64,000 nucleotides of DNA, taken from the NCBI GenBank assembly GCA_019359115.1, contig JAHHHW010000055.1, positions 22,899-86,898 of the forward strand, in the 5' to 3' direction. The translations under genes and the position numbers were made by a program. This stretch comes from Pelatocladus maniniholoensis HA4357-MV3. Its GTDB lineage: Bacteria > Cyanobacteriota > Cyanobacteriia > Cyanobacteriales > Nostocaceae. Within the stretch, counting starts at the first letter, position 1; every line of letters starts with the position of its first letter. The notes below the pieces were generated by a model. The model made no database searches, was not told the DNA's origin, and saw only the letters and a program-made list of their open reading frames with translations. This document shows positions 15,897 through 25,709 of the stretch, piece by piece.

Positions 15897-17443
15897 CTGT
15901 TGACTACGATGTCGTAATTATTGGTGGTAGCTTTGCAGGGCGTTCTGCTGCCTTAATGGCCACCCAACTTAAAGCTAAAGTTGCTTTAGTAGAACCTAAA
16001 ATAGATTACGGATTTATTCATCACCAGGTTTTGAGCGAAGTCGGCAGACTTTCCCAAGGCTTAAGTTATGCTGCTCAATTGGGAATTGGTGTTTCCAAGC
16101 CTCCAGATATTTTTTATCCTACAGGTGTTTACAACGGCACAATTAATAGTTCAACGGAAAAAACAGAGGAATTTTCCCAGCAAGATCCTTTCACGAATAT
16201 ATCTTTAGGAAAATCTCAAACATCTGTAGAGTGGTCAGAAGCATTACTTTATGCTCGTGGTATTAGTTCTAATTTAGAAGAACAAAATTCACCTGCTGTA
16301 TTGGCAGCTCAAGGTGTTGATGTCATTATTGGCAAAGGGCAATTTCAAGCTTCACCAGATTTAGTATTTGTTGTTAATAATCGTTCACTACGCGCACGTA
16401 TCTATTTATTAGCTAGTGGTTCAGTTCCTGTAATTCCAGATATTGAAGGTTTGCAAAAAACTGGTTTTCTTACTCTCTCGGAAATTTGGCAATCTCTGGC
16501 GAGTTCTACACCACCTAAGAATTGGGCAATTATTGGTGGTATTCCCCAAAGCATTGAGGTAGCACAAACTTTGGTGCGCTTGGGTTGCAGTGTCACATTA
16601 GTAACTCATCATCCTTCGATCATTCGTCATACTGATCCTGAAGTTGCTCAAATTCTCCAAGCACAGTTAGAAGCGGAAGGTGTGCATGTCCTGACAAACA
16701 CAACAGTCACTCAGGTACGGTTGATAGAAGATAAAAAATGGCTACAAGCAGGAAACAAAGCCATTGAAACCGATGAAATTTTAGTGGCGATCGCACAGCA
16801 ACCGAATATTGAATCCCTCAACTTAGCAGCTGTGGGTGTGAAATGGCGTCACCAGCACTTGGTAGTAAATGAAAAACTACAAACAACTAACCATCAAATT
16901 TATGCCTGTGGTGATGTCATCGGTGGTTATGAATTTCCTCACATTGCTAATTATGAAGCAAGAATTGCCTTAAAAAATGCTTTGTTTTTACCTTTGTCTA
17001 AAGTTAATTATTATTGCGTTCCCTGGGGAGTATTTTCTCACCCAAGACTGGCACAAGTTGGTTGGACAGAGACACAAGCAAAACGCCAGTATGGTAAAAA
17101 CGAAATTATCGTGTTACGACAGTATTTTAAAACCGTGACAGCAGCTCAAATTCAGCAAGAAATCACGGGTATTTGTAAATTAATTGTTCGACGTCATGGA
17201 GAAATTTTAGGGGCTGTGGTATTGGGAGTAACAGCAAATGAATTAATTAATATTATTGCTTTAGCGATCACTCAAAAAATTAAAATTAATCAGATAGCAA
17301 ATTTAGCTCCCATATTTCCCAGTTTTTCAGAAATTTTAGAACAAACCGCCAGACAGTGGCATCAGCAAAAATTACAAAATAATACAAAATTGCAAGATTT
17401 ATTAGAAAGTTTCTTCCACTTTCGGCGTGATTGGAAAATATGA
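15893..17443 (+). CDS. FAD/NAD(P)-binding oxidoreductase of the dihydrolipoamide dehydrogenase/mercuric reductase fold, lacking the disulfide
   Basis: It starts with GTG overlapping the cobD stop (GTGA). The first FAD site is YDVVIIGGSFAGRSAALMA, the NAD(P) site is WAIIGGIPQSIEVAQTLVRLG, the second FAD site is IYACGDVIGG, and the C-terminal dimerisation domain is at about residues 375-490. In the true reductases the first FAD site is followed by G-x-C-x4-C; here the equivalent stretch reads VEPKIDYGFIHHQVLSEVGRLS with no cysteine. A dithiol mechanism is therefore ruled out and it is probably a different NAD(P)H-linked flavoprotein. An insert at residues 75-125 is unusual. Co-translation with cobD may or may not be functional. 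Confidence 0.8.
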   Translation: MTVDYDVVIIGGSFAGRSAALMATQLKAKVALVEPKIDYGFIHHQVLSEVGRLSQGLSYAAQLGIGVSKPPDIFYPTGVYNGTINSSTEKTEEFSQQDPFTNISLGKSQTSVEWSEALLYARGISSNLEEQNSPAVLAAQGVDVIIGKGQFQASPDLVFVVNNRSLRARIYLLASGSVPVIPDIEGLQKTGFLTLSEIWQSLASSTPPKNWAIIGGIPQSIEVAQTLVRLGCSVTLVTHHPSIIRHTDPEVAQILQAQLEAEGVHVLTNTTVTQVRLIEDKKWLQAGNKAIETDEILVAIAQQPNIESLNLAAVGVKWRHQHLVVNEKLQTTNHQIYACGDVIGGYEFPHIANYEARIALKNALFLPLSKVNYYCVPWGVFSHPRLAQVGWTETQAKRQYGKNEIIVLRQYFKTVTAAQIQQEITGICKLIVRRHGEILGAVVLGVTANELINIIALAITQKIKINQIANLAPIFPSFSEILEQTARQWHQQKLQNNTKLQDLLESFFHFRRDWKI

Positions 17444-17529
17444 GATCACTTAAGAACAATTTCATACAGGAATTAAGAGCTATTGACGAAAAAGATTTTT
17501 GAGGATTTATCATCCCTGAATTAGGTTAT

Positions 17530-17598
17530 TTTGCGAGTCACAAAAGCTAGTTTACGAGTCGCAAAAGTTTAGTTTGCGAGTTGCAAAAGCTAGTTTAC
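17530..17598. repeat. Three-unit 21-22-bp tandem repeat
   Basis: The units are TTTGCGAGTCACAAAAGCTAG, a 22-base variant and a third of 21. The reverse complement (CTTTTGCGACTCGTAAA) closely matches the 20-bp unit of the array at 23771-24010, so both belong to one family in opposite orientation. Confidence 0.75.
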
Positions 17599-17668
17599 AA
17601 TCATCGGTAACTCTGATCAAAGCACCAATTTGTGAACACTAGACTGATAACTCACTAACAACTAACCA

Positions 17669-19432
17669 CTAATTTTTTTTATTCTTTCCTTCTGATATTG
17701 AAATACTACCAATACCTTGTAAAATACCACGAACAACTAAACCCAAACCTCGACCGACTATTTTTGTGAGTAAAAACACAACTCCACTTCCTAAGAAAGA
17801 TAATAATGATTTTAAAGGCGGAGCGATCGCATCATTAAATTCTAGTCCTAATGTGACTCCTAAAGGAATACCCGAAAGTTCTTCTAACTCTTGGCGACGA
17901 GGAGCGTAAATAGATGTTTTGGCGATACCACGTGGAGCAAATACAAATAGTTCATAGCGACTTTCAAAAATTGCTTTGGGTTCGGTAACTAAGTTTCTGA
18001 CGCGGTATTTCCAAGATAAACTATTTCTAAAGCGTTCAATGTCTCGTGTGGGAATAAACTTACGGTCATAAAAATTCAGTTTAATATCTTCTATATCTCC
18101 CAAATAATTCAGTAGAGGTTGGATGACAGCATTTCCTACTTGAATTAGCAAGTTTTCTAATAACATCTCTGCATTTTGATTAGCTTCAAAACTTCCCGCA
18201 GAAAGATTAGTATTATTAATGGTTAAATCTGTTTGAAATAGTAAGTAAGAAAATAAATCAACCAACAAGGGAATTTTATTCATAATTCCTGTTTGTACTA
18301 CTCCCGAAGTTTGGGAAATCACACTGACAATTTCGACTTGGTTATTACCAACTTTGACACGAGAAAATTTACCAAAAAAATCCGTGACAACTTCCTTCCA
18401 TAATTCATATAAAATTGCATTTTTTATTTCTGGTAATTGATGAATTTCAATTTGGGAACTACGTAATTCATCCAGAGTATCAGCAACTTTTTGCAAAATC
18501 AGATACAGTAATTCTCGTTTTTTATCTGAGCGTAATATATCTATTTCTAAAGACTCATCTGTAATATTTTGCAAAGGAAATTGCAGTTTATTTATACAAG
18601 ATGTAAATAAAGTTGCTTGTAATGCTCTGGGGCTAAGTAGAGAGGGGGTATATGGGATAATGGTGCGATCGCTTGGAATATTTTCTACTGGTGGTGGTAA
18701 TTGCTCAACACCTTGAGATTCAGTTTGGTCATTTATTTGCTCAGACTGCGATGTTGATGTTGTCAATAAATGATTAATCAACCAACGAGCAGCTAATAAC
18801 TCTCGTTGTTGTCCAGCTAGTACTGCTCTTTCTAATATCGACTGTCCAGGAACCAGCAATTTTGTTGTTATTGCCGCTAAGTTAGCATTTATTTGAGCAT
18901 TTCCTGACAAACGCCAGTTTTCTAATAGCCGAGTCAGAAAACGGTGGGGAGATGGGGAGGTGGGGAGATTGGGAGATGGCGGTGATTCTTCTGTTGTGTC
19001 ATTTAACCCATACCAATAAGTATCACCATTTGCAACTGTTTGCATAATGGCAACTAGGTCAGTAACAGGCGTACCTTTAGGACAGTAACCGTCTATACCA
19101 ATCGCCTTGGCTGCTAATAGTAGCCCTTGGTCTTGCAAGGAACTCAATAACAATACAGGTAAATTTGGATACTGGGCTTTGAGTTGCCGACATAGTTGTA
19201 AACCCAGTTGTTGACTGTTGATCGAGCGATTATTACCTAGTTCTAAGACAACTAAATTTATACTTGTCGGGTCTTGTTGGGCAAACTCTGCGAGAATCTG
19301 CAAGACAGCAGTATTTGTTTGTGCCTCTGATACTATTTGTAAGTTGGAAAATTCTTCTAGAGCAACTCGTAACCCTAGCCGGAAGATGGGGTCTTGGTCA
19401 ACTAGCAATAATTTCAGAGGGCGATCGCTCAT
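17669..19432 (-). CDS. Receiver-like domain fused to DUF3685 (Ycf55-type protein)
   Basis: The protein has 587 residues. Residues 1-130 have a response-regulator fold (LKLLLVDQDPIFRLGLRVAL, PVLLLSSL, GIDGYCPKGTPVTDLV). The phosphoacceptor Asp position reads LVVLELGNN, so it is Glu rather than Asp and normal phosphorylation is unlikely. Residues about 160-570 are a DUF3685/Ycf55 region, a family limited to cyanobacteria and red-algal plastids, with unknown function. The final helix is hydrophobic (SLLSFLGSGVVFLLTKIVG) and may associate with membranes. The start ATG at 19432 gives MSDRPLKLLLVDQD. Confidence 0.85.
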   Translation of the reverse strand: MSDRPLKLLLVDQDPIFRLGLRVALEEFSNLQIVSEAQTNTAVLQILAEFAQQDPTSINLVVLELGNNRSINSQQLGLQLCRQLKAQYPNLPVLLLSSLQDQGLLLAAKAIGIDGYCPKGTPVTDLVAIMQTVANGDTYWYGLNDTTEESPPSPNLPTSPSPHRFLTRLLENWRLSGNAQINANLAAITTKLLVPGQSILERAVLAGQQRELLAARWLINHLLTTSTSQSEQINDQTESQGVEQLPPPVENIPSDRTIIPYTPSLLSPRALQATLFTSCINKLQFPLQNITDESLEIDILRSDKKRELLYLILQKVADTLDELRSSQIEIHQLPEIKNAILYELWKEVVTDFFGKFSRVKVGNNQVEIVSVISQTSGVVQTGIMNKIPLLVDLFSYLLFQTDLTINNTNLSAGSFEANQNAEMLLENLLIQVGNAVIQPLLNYLGDIEDIKLNFYDRKFIPTRDIERFRNSLSWKYRVRNLVTEPKAIFESRYELFVFAPRGIAKTSIYAPRRQELEELSGIPLGVTLGLEFNDAIAPPLKSLLSFLGSGVVFLLTKIVGRGLGLVVRGILQGIGSISISEGKNKKN

Positions 19433-19552
19433 AATTCAAAATATAGTGTAACGCTGTTTTTTGAAATTACAGCTTCGATACTTAAATCATTTTCCCCTTT
19501 GTCGCCCAAACATTTGTGAATTCAGAGCAAAAACTTTGAATTGTTAACTACG

Positions 19553-19589
19553 CTAACAATCCCACCCTTTGAAGGAGTGGGATTGTTAG
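19553..19589. terminator. Long perfect hairpin downstream of the FAD-Rieske gene
   Basis: CTAACAATCCCAC pairs with GTGGGATTGTTAG (13 bp, 11-nt loop), with extra TTAAC/GTTAA pairing outside. It lies 39 bp beyond the stop of the leftward FAD-Rieske gene. There is no U-run, so it could be a processed 3' end or a repeat rather than an intrinsic terminator. Confidence 0.45.
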
Positions 19590-19627
19590 TTAACCAACGT
19601 CAATTTTCACACGAGAGTAAAACCGTT

Positions 19628-21133
19628 CTAGAACTTCTTTAAATCTTTCACCGTTGGGCCGTGTAGGACTTCCCCATTGCAACTGAAACGTGAACCGTGA
19701 CAGGGACAGTCCCAACTTTTCTCAGCGCTGTTCCAAGCAACAACACAACCCAAGTGAGGACACACCGCAGAAACAGCGTGTATTTTTCCTGTTTCATCTC
19801 GATAAGCAGCTACCTTCTCACCATCGACAGTGACTAATTCTCCTTCACCAATCGCCACATCTGCCAAAGATTTATTCAATCCCTTGAGGCGATCGCCTAC
19901 CCAATGAGTACCAACTTCCAAGTTTTGCTTTATACCTTGGGGACTGACAAAAGGAGTGGCGCGGGTTGCATCGTACAAATCAGCCGCAGGATTTTTAATA
20001 CCTAAAATATTGTCTGCAAGTATCATTCCAGATAGAGTTCCTTGAGTCATACCCCACAGACTAAACCCAGTTGCTACAAAGGTATGCTTGCTTAAAGGAG
20101 TTAGTTTTCCTACGTAAGGTATTCTATCAAAAGATACAAAATCCTGGGTAGACCAACGATAATCAATTGATTCAACATCAAAGCGAGAACGGGCATAATT
20201 TTCTAAATCGAGATATTTTTCTTCGGTATTTTTCACTGTTCCCACTTTATGACCGCCGCCACCAACAAGCAACAATAAGCCATCCTTGTCAGGAGTGGTA
20301 CGAATAGAGTAGTATTTTTCCCCGGTTCCTATATATATTCCATGAGGTGCTTTATGCTCCGCGATACGCGCACCAATAATGTAAGAACGTTTGGGGTAAG
20401 TTTTCGCGAAAAATAATCCCTCATCGGTAATAGGGATATTAGTTGCAACTATGACATCCTGTGCCTGAATAATTCCTTTATCGGTAATAACTTGGCAAAA
20501 ATTATTTTCCTCTACTTTCTGTACTCTTGTATTTTCAAATACATAACTCCCATCACCAGGAATCTGCTTGATCAGATGTAACAGGTATTTGCGAGAGTGA
20601 AATTGCGCTTGGTTGTCAAACTTAACAGCACCAGCAATAGGAAAAGGTAGGGAAGTTTCCAGAACAAATGTTGCGGGTAGTCCTAATTTTAATGCTGCTT
20701 CTACTTCTTTTTCAATGTCCTTGAGATTATCTTTGGTTTCTGCAAATGTATAGGCACTTTGGCGACTAAAGTCACAGTCAATTTGTTCTTCGCTAACCAT
20801 TTTAGCAACGAATTCTAGTGCTGCTTGGTTTGACTGTGCATATATTCGTGCCTTTTCTTCACCATGATTTTTAATCAAATCTGCATAAATCAATTGGTGA
20901 AGCGAAGTAAGTTTGGCTGTAGTATGACCACTAACACCAGTAGATATTTGTTGCGATTCAATTACCGCAACAGTTTTACCTGCGCGTTTCAGTAATGTTG
21001 CAGCAGTGATTCCCGCAATACCTGCGCCAACAATTGCAACATCTACAGATAGATTATTGCTAAGTGGTGAAAAATTAGCTGTAGGTGTCGAGTCAATCCA
21101 GTAAGATATGTGTTTTCCTGATAGATTAGACAT
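19628..21133 (-). CDS. FAD-dependent oxidoreductase with a C-terminal Rieske [2Fe-2S] domain
   Basis: The protein has 501 residues. Residues 30-380 are a DAO-type (glycine oxidase/GlpD-like) FAD domain: VDVAIVGAGIAGITAATLLKRAG, the SGHTTAKLTSLH segment and the late FAD contact FVATGFSLWGMTQG. Residues about 415-500 are a Rieske domain with both ligand boxes, CPHLGC and CPCHGSRF, giving two Cys and two His. This fusion is widespread in bacteria; the likely electron flow is substrate to FAD to Rieske centre, but substrate and partner are unknown. The gene is next to furC/perR, but no shared promoter is visible. Confidence 0.9.
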   Translation of the reverse strand: MSNLSGKHISYWIDSTPTANFSPLSNNLSVDVAIVGAGIAGITAATLLKRAGKTVAVIESQQISTGVSGHTTAKLTSLHQLIYADLIKNHGEEKARIYAQSNQAALEFVAKMVSEEQIDCDFSRQSAYTFAETKDNLKDIEKEVEAALKLGLPATFVLETSLPFPIAGAVKFDNQAQFHSRKYLLHLIKQIPGDGSYVFENTRVQKVEENNFCQVITDKGIIQAQDVIVATNIPITDEGLFFAKTYPKRSYIIGARIAEHKAPHGIYIGTGEKYYSIRTTPDKDGLLLLVGGGGHKVGTVKNTEEKYLDLENYARSRFDVESIDYRWSTQDFVSFDRIPYVGKLTPLSKHTFVATGFSLWGMTQGTLSGMILADNILGIKNPAADLYDATRATPFVSPQGIKQNLEVGTHWVGDRLKGLNKSLADVAIGEGELVTVDGEKVAAYRDETGKIHAVSAVCPHLGCVVAWNSAEKSWDCPCHGSRFSCNGEVLHGPTVKDLKKF

Positions 21134-21358
21134 ATTTTTTCGAGATAGGGTTGAAAAGATGCAACAATTTGATGATGGATTTGCTCTTTTTTAACAGGAA
21201 TTAAACAGCTAATGGTCTGTCAAAATACGATTTACATAAATAATCATCATATTTAAGTTAGACGTTTTGATATGGTAAATAAAACTATCTTACGGATAAG
21301 CTTTATTCACTAATAGGAATATGTATATTGGTCTTAAGGTATAGAGCAACAATAAATT

Positions 21359-21392
21359 ACCCACACTGTCCGTTAGGCCAGTGTGGGTTTTC
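21359..21392 (+). terminator. Terminator-like hairpin in the gap after furC/perR
   Basis: ACCCACACTG (21359-21368) pairs with CAGTGTGGGT (21379-21388), 10 bp with a 10-nt loop, followed by TTTTC on the + strand; the other strand has AATTTATT. It may end the leftward furC transcript or a short + strand RNA. The rest of the 21134-21444 gap shows no gene. Confidence 0.55.
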
Positions 21393-21444
21393 AATGCTCA
21401 TCACAAATTCCCAATTTCTAATCCCTAATCCCCAATCCCTCATT

Positions 21445-21882
21445 TCACGAATTACGGTAGCCGTAAAAGTTAATACTATAGTCTGTAACTTTCACTCCAG
21501 TTTGTTCTTCAACCAAACGAATAATGTCTTCTGGTAATGTGATGTGAACGTCCATAATTTGGTTTGTATCCAAACAGTTAACATGGCTGTGGGAATCACT
21601 TATGTTGCCATACAGACGTCCGTCACAGCGTTCAATACATTCAATAATCCCACCAGAAGACAAGGCTTCTAAATTTTGATATACAGAAGTGTGACCGATC
21701 GCCTTACCTTGATGATTGAGGCGATCGTAAATTTCTCTCGCAGAAAGATGCTCTTTTGCTTGCCAAAGCAACTCGAGAATAAAGCGACGTTGGCGACTAA
21801 CACGCATACCCTGTACTTGACACTGCTCTAGTGCATCTTCTAAAGAACGAATGGGTTTTGTAGATATCGTCGGTTTTTGCAT
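21445..21882 (-). CDS. furC: Fur-family regulator, FurC/PerR type
   Basis: The protein has 145 residues. The winged helix is clear: GMRVSRQRRFILELLWQAKEHLSAREIYDRLNHQGKAIGHTSVYQNLEAL. The C-terminal domain keeps HSHVNCLDTNQIMDVHI but lacks the two CxxC structural zinc motifs of classical Fur. That pattern, and the ITDYSINFYGY-type ending (VTDYSINFYGYRNS), match cyanobacterial FurC, the PerR-like peroxide-responsive repressor of Anabaena. It should be a metal-dependent repressor of antioxidant genes. The assignment is by recalled sequence pattern, not by search. Confidence 0.85.
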   Translation of the reverse strand: MQKPTISTKPIRSLEDALEQCQVQGMRVSRQRRFILELLWQAKEHLSAREIYDRLNHQGKAIGHTSVYQNLEALSSGGIIECIERCDGRLYGNISDSHSHVNCLDTNQIMDVHITLPEDIIRLVEEQTGVKVTDYSINFYGYRNS

Positions 21883-22169
21883 ATTGATGCTTGTTAATTG
21901 TTCTACTAAATTTTTCTTTTCAATGTTTATTGTTATTTATATATCTAACGCTTATTGACCTCCCTAGTCAGCCTGAAACTGTGTTGTGACTTGTAATTGC
22001 TGCGGAAATCACAGATCGGCGAGAGGAATTTTTATGTTTCTTGACAATTGTGCAGTCACACCTAAACCTAAAACAAACTCATTACAACTTTAGCTTAAAA
22101 TTGCTGTAAACGTCTAGTTTAATGGTGTTAAGGATAGCAAGAGCGATCGCACCCAATACCCTTACCTTC

Positions 22170-23759
22170 CTAATTCATCCCCAAATCTACTGCTATCCGA
22201 TGGGCGCAAGCAAAACCAGAAAACGCTACTGCATTCAAACCCTGTCCAGGAAAAGTACTATCTCCCACACAATAAAGCCCTGGTATTGCAGTTCTATTAA
22301 ACGGCATTGCTAGCAACCCTCGCAATTTACGTCGGGGAATCGGCCCGTAAGTACCATCCGCACGACCTAAAAAGCGACGATGAGTGCGTGGTGTTCCCAC
22401 TTCCAGGTAATCTAACCCTGCATTTATATCTGGAAAAATTTTCTCTAACCGTTTAATAATTCGCCTAGCAGCCTTTGCTTTTTTTGCTTCATAATCCTTT
22501 ACAGACAGACCTTGCCAATCATCTATCCAATGTGGTGTAAAAGCGTGAATGATATGATGACCAACTGGTGATAAATCTGGGTCAAGCAACGTAGGAATTG
22601 ACACAAAAATCGTACCTTCAGGATCTGCCATTTTCTCCCAGTCTTCCAAGAAAATGTGATGACATTCTGTCTTGGCAGGTAAACTAGAAGCCTTGATGCC
22701 GATATGCAAACTCAAAAAACTAGGTGATTTCTCATAATTTTGCTGCCATTTTTTCTCATTAGCTAAAATTTTATCTTGCGGAACTAATTTATCAAAAGTA
22801 TCCCAACGCGTAGCATTAGAAACAATGCGTTTGGCACGGTAGATTTGGCCATTAGCTAATTTTACACCTATGGCTCGTCCCTTTTCTGTGAGTATTTGCG
22901 TGACTCTAGCTTGGTATTTAATATTACTGCCCGTTTGAATCAGTCCTTCTACAAGCTTTTGAGCGATTTGACCCACACCACCCTTGGGATAATTTACACC
23001 ACCATAATGCCTGTCGGAAAACACCATTCCCGCGTTGATCATCGGTGTCATATCGGCTGGTACTACCGACCAGCAATAGCATTCCATATCGATAAATTTC
23101 AACAATAGGGGATCTTTAATATGGCGTCGCGCGACATCCCCCACATTTTGTGGCAAATACTTTAACAAACCTAAACAAGCCCAAGGATGCTGAAAAAACA
23201 TCCGCATCAAATAGCGTGGCTCTTCTAAAGATAAAAGCTCCATGCTATTTAAGCAATTAAATACTTGCCAACATTCGTCATAAAACTGATGAATACCCTT
23301 TGCTTCGTGGGGAAAATAAGCAATGAGGTTTTGTAAAAAATTTTCGTAAGTCCGCTCAACTTTCAGATTAAGACCATTGGGTAGATGATAATGAATCTGT
23401 ACAGAATCGGGAATTACTTCTAAACTGACATTTACGGCATCTAAAGCACGGGTGAGTAAATTGGTTGTGCCACGTTGTCCAAACCCAAAAATCATGGAAG
23501 CGCCAACATCGAAGCGATAACCTTGGCGTTCAAAATACCCCGCACTACCACCCGGAATAAGATAGCGTTCTAAAACAAGTACTTTAGCTCCTTTTACAGC
23601 CAATTGAGTTGCTGTCACCAGACCACCAATTCCAGAACCAATAATGATTGCGTCGTAATAGGGATCAGGGGTAAGGGATCGGGAATCGGGGATTGGGGAA
23701 GGTGAGGTCTCGTCTGGGGATAAGGAGTCATGGGGATCGGTGAAGAGATTTTCATGCAT
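22170..23759 (-). CDS. crtH: Carotenoid (prolycopene) isomerase CrtH/CrtISO
   Basis: CrtH converts poly-cis lycopene to all-trans lycopene. The FAD motif is [31 protein letters not shown], followed by [26 protein letters not shown] and the C-terminal signature [20 protein letters not shown]; these distinguish it from phytoene desaturases of the CrtP type. Length (529) is normal except for an N-terminal extension of about 30 residues rich in S, P and D. That extension is encoded by a GATCGGGAATCGGGGATTG-type low-complexity repeat, so translation may actually begin later. Confidence 0.93.
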   Translation of the reverse strand: MHENLFTDPHDSLSPDETSPSPIPDSRSLTPDPYYDAIIIGSGIGGLVTATQLAVKGAKVLVLERYLIPGGSAGYFERQGYRFDVGASMIFGFGQRGTTNLLTRALDAVNVSLEVIPDSVQIHYHLPNGLNLKVERTYENFLQNLIAYFPHEAKGIHQFYDECWQVFNCLNSMELLSLEEPRYLMRMFFQHPWACLGLLKYLPQNVGDVARRHIKDPLLLKFIDMECYCWSVVPADMTPMINAGMVFSDRHYGGVNYPKGGVGQIAQKLVEGLIQTGSNIKYQARVTQILTEKGRAIGVKLANGQIYRAKRIVSNATRWDTFDKLVPQDKILANEKKWQQNYEKSPSFLSLHIGIKASSLPAKTECHHIFLEDWEKMADPEGTIFVSIPTLLDPDLSPVGHHIIHAFTPHWIDDWQGLSVKDYEAKKAKAARRIIKRLEKIFPDINAGLDYLEVGTPRTHRRFLGRADGTYGPIPRRKLRGLLAMPFNRTAIPGLYCVGDSTFPGQGLNAVAFSGFACAHRIAVDLGMN

Positions 23760-23770
23760 GGTGGTGAAAT

Positions 23771-24010
23771 TTTTTCAACTCGTAAATCAGGTTTTCAACT
23801 CGTAAATCAAGTTTTGGACTCGTAAATCAAGTTTTCAACTCGTAAATCAAGTTTTCAACTCGTAAATCAGGTTTTCAACTCATAAATCAAGTTTTCAACT
23901 CGTAAATCAAGTTTTGGACTCGTAAATCAAGTTTTGGACTCGTAAATCAAGTTTTGGACTCGTAAATCAGGTTTTGGACTCGTAAATCAGGTTTTGGACT
24001 CGTAAATCAA
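23771..24010. repeat. Twelve-unit 20-bp tandem array between crtH and upp
   Basis: There are exactly twelve 20-bp units, GTTTTCAACTCGTAAATCAA (type A) or GTTTTGGACTCGTAAATCAA (type B), in the order A A B A A A A B B B B B, with a further partial unit after. There are no spacers, so it is not a CRISPR. It begins 12 bp upstream of the crtH start. The rest of the 23760-24412 gap shows no gene. Confidence 0.95.
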
Positions 24011-24412
24011 GTTCTGGATTTTCCTGTAAGAGGTTGAATTGAAAATGAGTGTAAAGGTGTTAGGACGTAGGAGTTTATGAAAGGATGATTATTCCATTAG
24101 TTTTACAGTCATCACTCATTTCTTTATTAAAAACCCAAATCTTTCAGAGTCTCACCTTCCCCAATCCTTAATCCTCAATCCCCAAAAAAAGAGGGACAAG
24201 CCTGCAACTGCTGGCCAATCCCGTCTGCCGATCCTTAAAGAGAGGAGAACACTGACTGTTAATATAACTTTGATTGAGAATAACTGTCAACGGTTAATGA
24301 AAAATATTATCAATAGTTTTTGACGAGTTTCGATTTTAGCTGATAGCCGGATATCAAAAAGGATTATGATGTTTCAGTTGTTATACAATATGCAGAACGC
24401 CTAATTTCGGCT

Positions 24413-25063
24413 ATGACGCTACAATTGCGTGTTTATGTTCCACCACATCCCTTAATCAAGCACTGGTTAGCAGTTGCTCGTGATGCTGCCACGCCTTCAG
24501 TATTATTTCGTAGTGCAATGACAGAATTGGGACGTTGGCTTACTTATGAAGCCGCTCGAGAATGGTTGCCAACTCAAGATACAACAGTACAGAGTCCTTT
24601 AGCTACCTGTCCCGCAACCTTGATTAATCCACAAGTTCCAATGGCAGTGGTGCCAATTTTACGAGCGGGGTTAGGATTGCTAGAAGGAGCGCAAACACTA
24701 CTACCCTTGGCATCAATTTATCATCTTGGTTTAGTGCGGGACGAAACCACTCTACAACCATCTTCTTACTTGAACAAACTTCCAGAAAAATTCCATCCTC
24801 AAACACGGGTACTAATTACCGATCCGATGTTAGCCACAGGTGGATCGATTATGAGGGCAATGGAAGAATTGACACAACGGGGAGTTGACCCATCTTTGAC
24901 TAGAATCGTTTGTGTAGTTGCAGCTCCTCCAGCCTTACAAAAATTAAGTGCAGCTTATCCAGGTTTAATAATTTACACTGCGACCATAGATGAGCAACTA
25001 AATGACCGGGGATTTATTGTTCCAGGTTTAGGAGATGCAGGCGATCGCACCTTTGGGACTTAA
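24413..25063 (+). CDS. upp: Uracil phosphoribosyltransferase
   Basis: The protein has 216 residues and converts uracil plus PRPP to UMP (pyrimidine salvage). Signatures are PILRAGLGLLEG, the PRPP-binding loop VLITDPMLATGGS and the C-terminal uracil-binding GFIVPGLGDAGDRTFGT. It starts MTLQLRVYVPPHPLIKHWLAVARD, the usual cyanobacterial N-terminus. It is followed 74 bp later by a small membrane-protein gene. Confidence 0.95.
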   Translation: MTLQLRVYVPPHPLIKHWLAVARDAATPSVLFRSAMTELGRWLTYEAAREWLPTQDTTVQSPLATCPATLINPQVPMAVVPILRAGLGLLEGAQTLLPLASIYHLGLVRDETTLQPSSYLNKLPEKFHPQTRVLITDPMLATGGSIMRAMEELTQRGVDPSLTRIVCVVAAPPALQKLSAAYPGLIIYTATIDEQLNDRGFIVPGLGDAGDRTFGT

Positions 25064-25137
25064 GCTAGTATGCAGCTAGAACTGGAAAGTAACCAAACAA
25101 TCCAAAAGTGCAGCTTTTATTATTGGCGGTAATAAAT

Positions 25138-25491
25138 ATGAGTCAGCGTGATGGTTTTGCAAGTGGTTTTTTCTTCGGCGCGATCTTTGGTAGTGTAGTT
25201 GGCGGTATTCTAGGCGCAGTTGTTGTTTCCAGGAACGATAGTGAACTAGAAGCCGAATCAGAAGAGCAACTTTCTCCAAACCAAACAGAAGCCAAAAAAT
25301 TATCCCTGCGGCGGCGTCATATGAAAGCCTCTGAAACCGACAGCATGGAGATGGAAACAGCACGGCGATCGCTAGAAGATAAAATAGCCCAGTTAAATGC
25401 CACAATAGATGAAGTGCGGCAGCAGCTAGGCAGCGTTAATAGCAATTCAGGTCAGGTGATTAATGAAAGACCCCTCACCAAAGATACTTGA
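25138..25491 (+). CDS. Small membrane-anchored coiled-coil protein
   Basis: The protein has 117 residues from the ATG at 25138 (an upstream ATG at 25108 adds ten hydrophobic residues but fits less well). Residues 6-28 are a Gly-rich transmembrane helix (FFFGAIFGSVVGGILGAVVV). The remainder is charged, ending in a helix likely to be a coiled coil (ARRSLEDKIAQLNATIDEVRQQLG). It resembles small thylakoid or plasma-membrane proteins that many cyanobacteria encode, but I cannot name it. Confidence 0.7.
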   Translation: MSQRDGFASGFFFGAIFGSVVGGILGAVVVSRNDSELEAESEEQLSPNQTEAKKLSLRRRHMKASETDSMEMETARRSLEDKIAQLNATIDEVRQQLGSVNSNSGQVINERPLTKDT

Positions 25492-25500
25492 AGTTGACAC

Positions 25501-25569
25501 ACAAGGAAGACAAGGAAGACAAGGGAGACAAGGGGGACAAGGAAGACAAGGAAGACAAGGGGGACAAAA
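25501..25569. repeat. 9-bp tandem repeat (AAGGAAGAC type)
   Basis: About seven and a half imperfect units of ACAAGGAAG/ACAAGGGGG. The same purine-rich repeat has entered genes elsewhere in the window (RecG, ModBC, macroglobulin). Confidence 0.8.
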
Positions 25570-25709
25570 AGAATAATTAATATTTTATGCCCAATGCCCA
25601 ATTGACTTCTCCCTTCTGGTGAAAACACACACCATGACCTGAGCTACCTTAAAATCTAAAATATAAGACCAAAATAGACATTTACGCAGGAAAGGAAACT
25701 GACCCATCC

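Noticed and set aside
23771..24010. CRISPR array
   Set aside because: Units are directly adjacent 20-bp tandem repeats with no unique spacers, and no cas gene is in the window.
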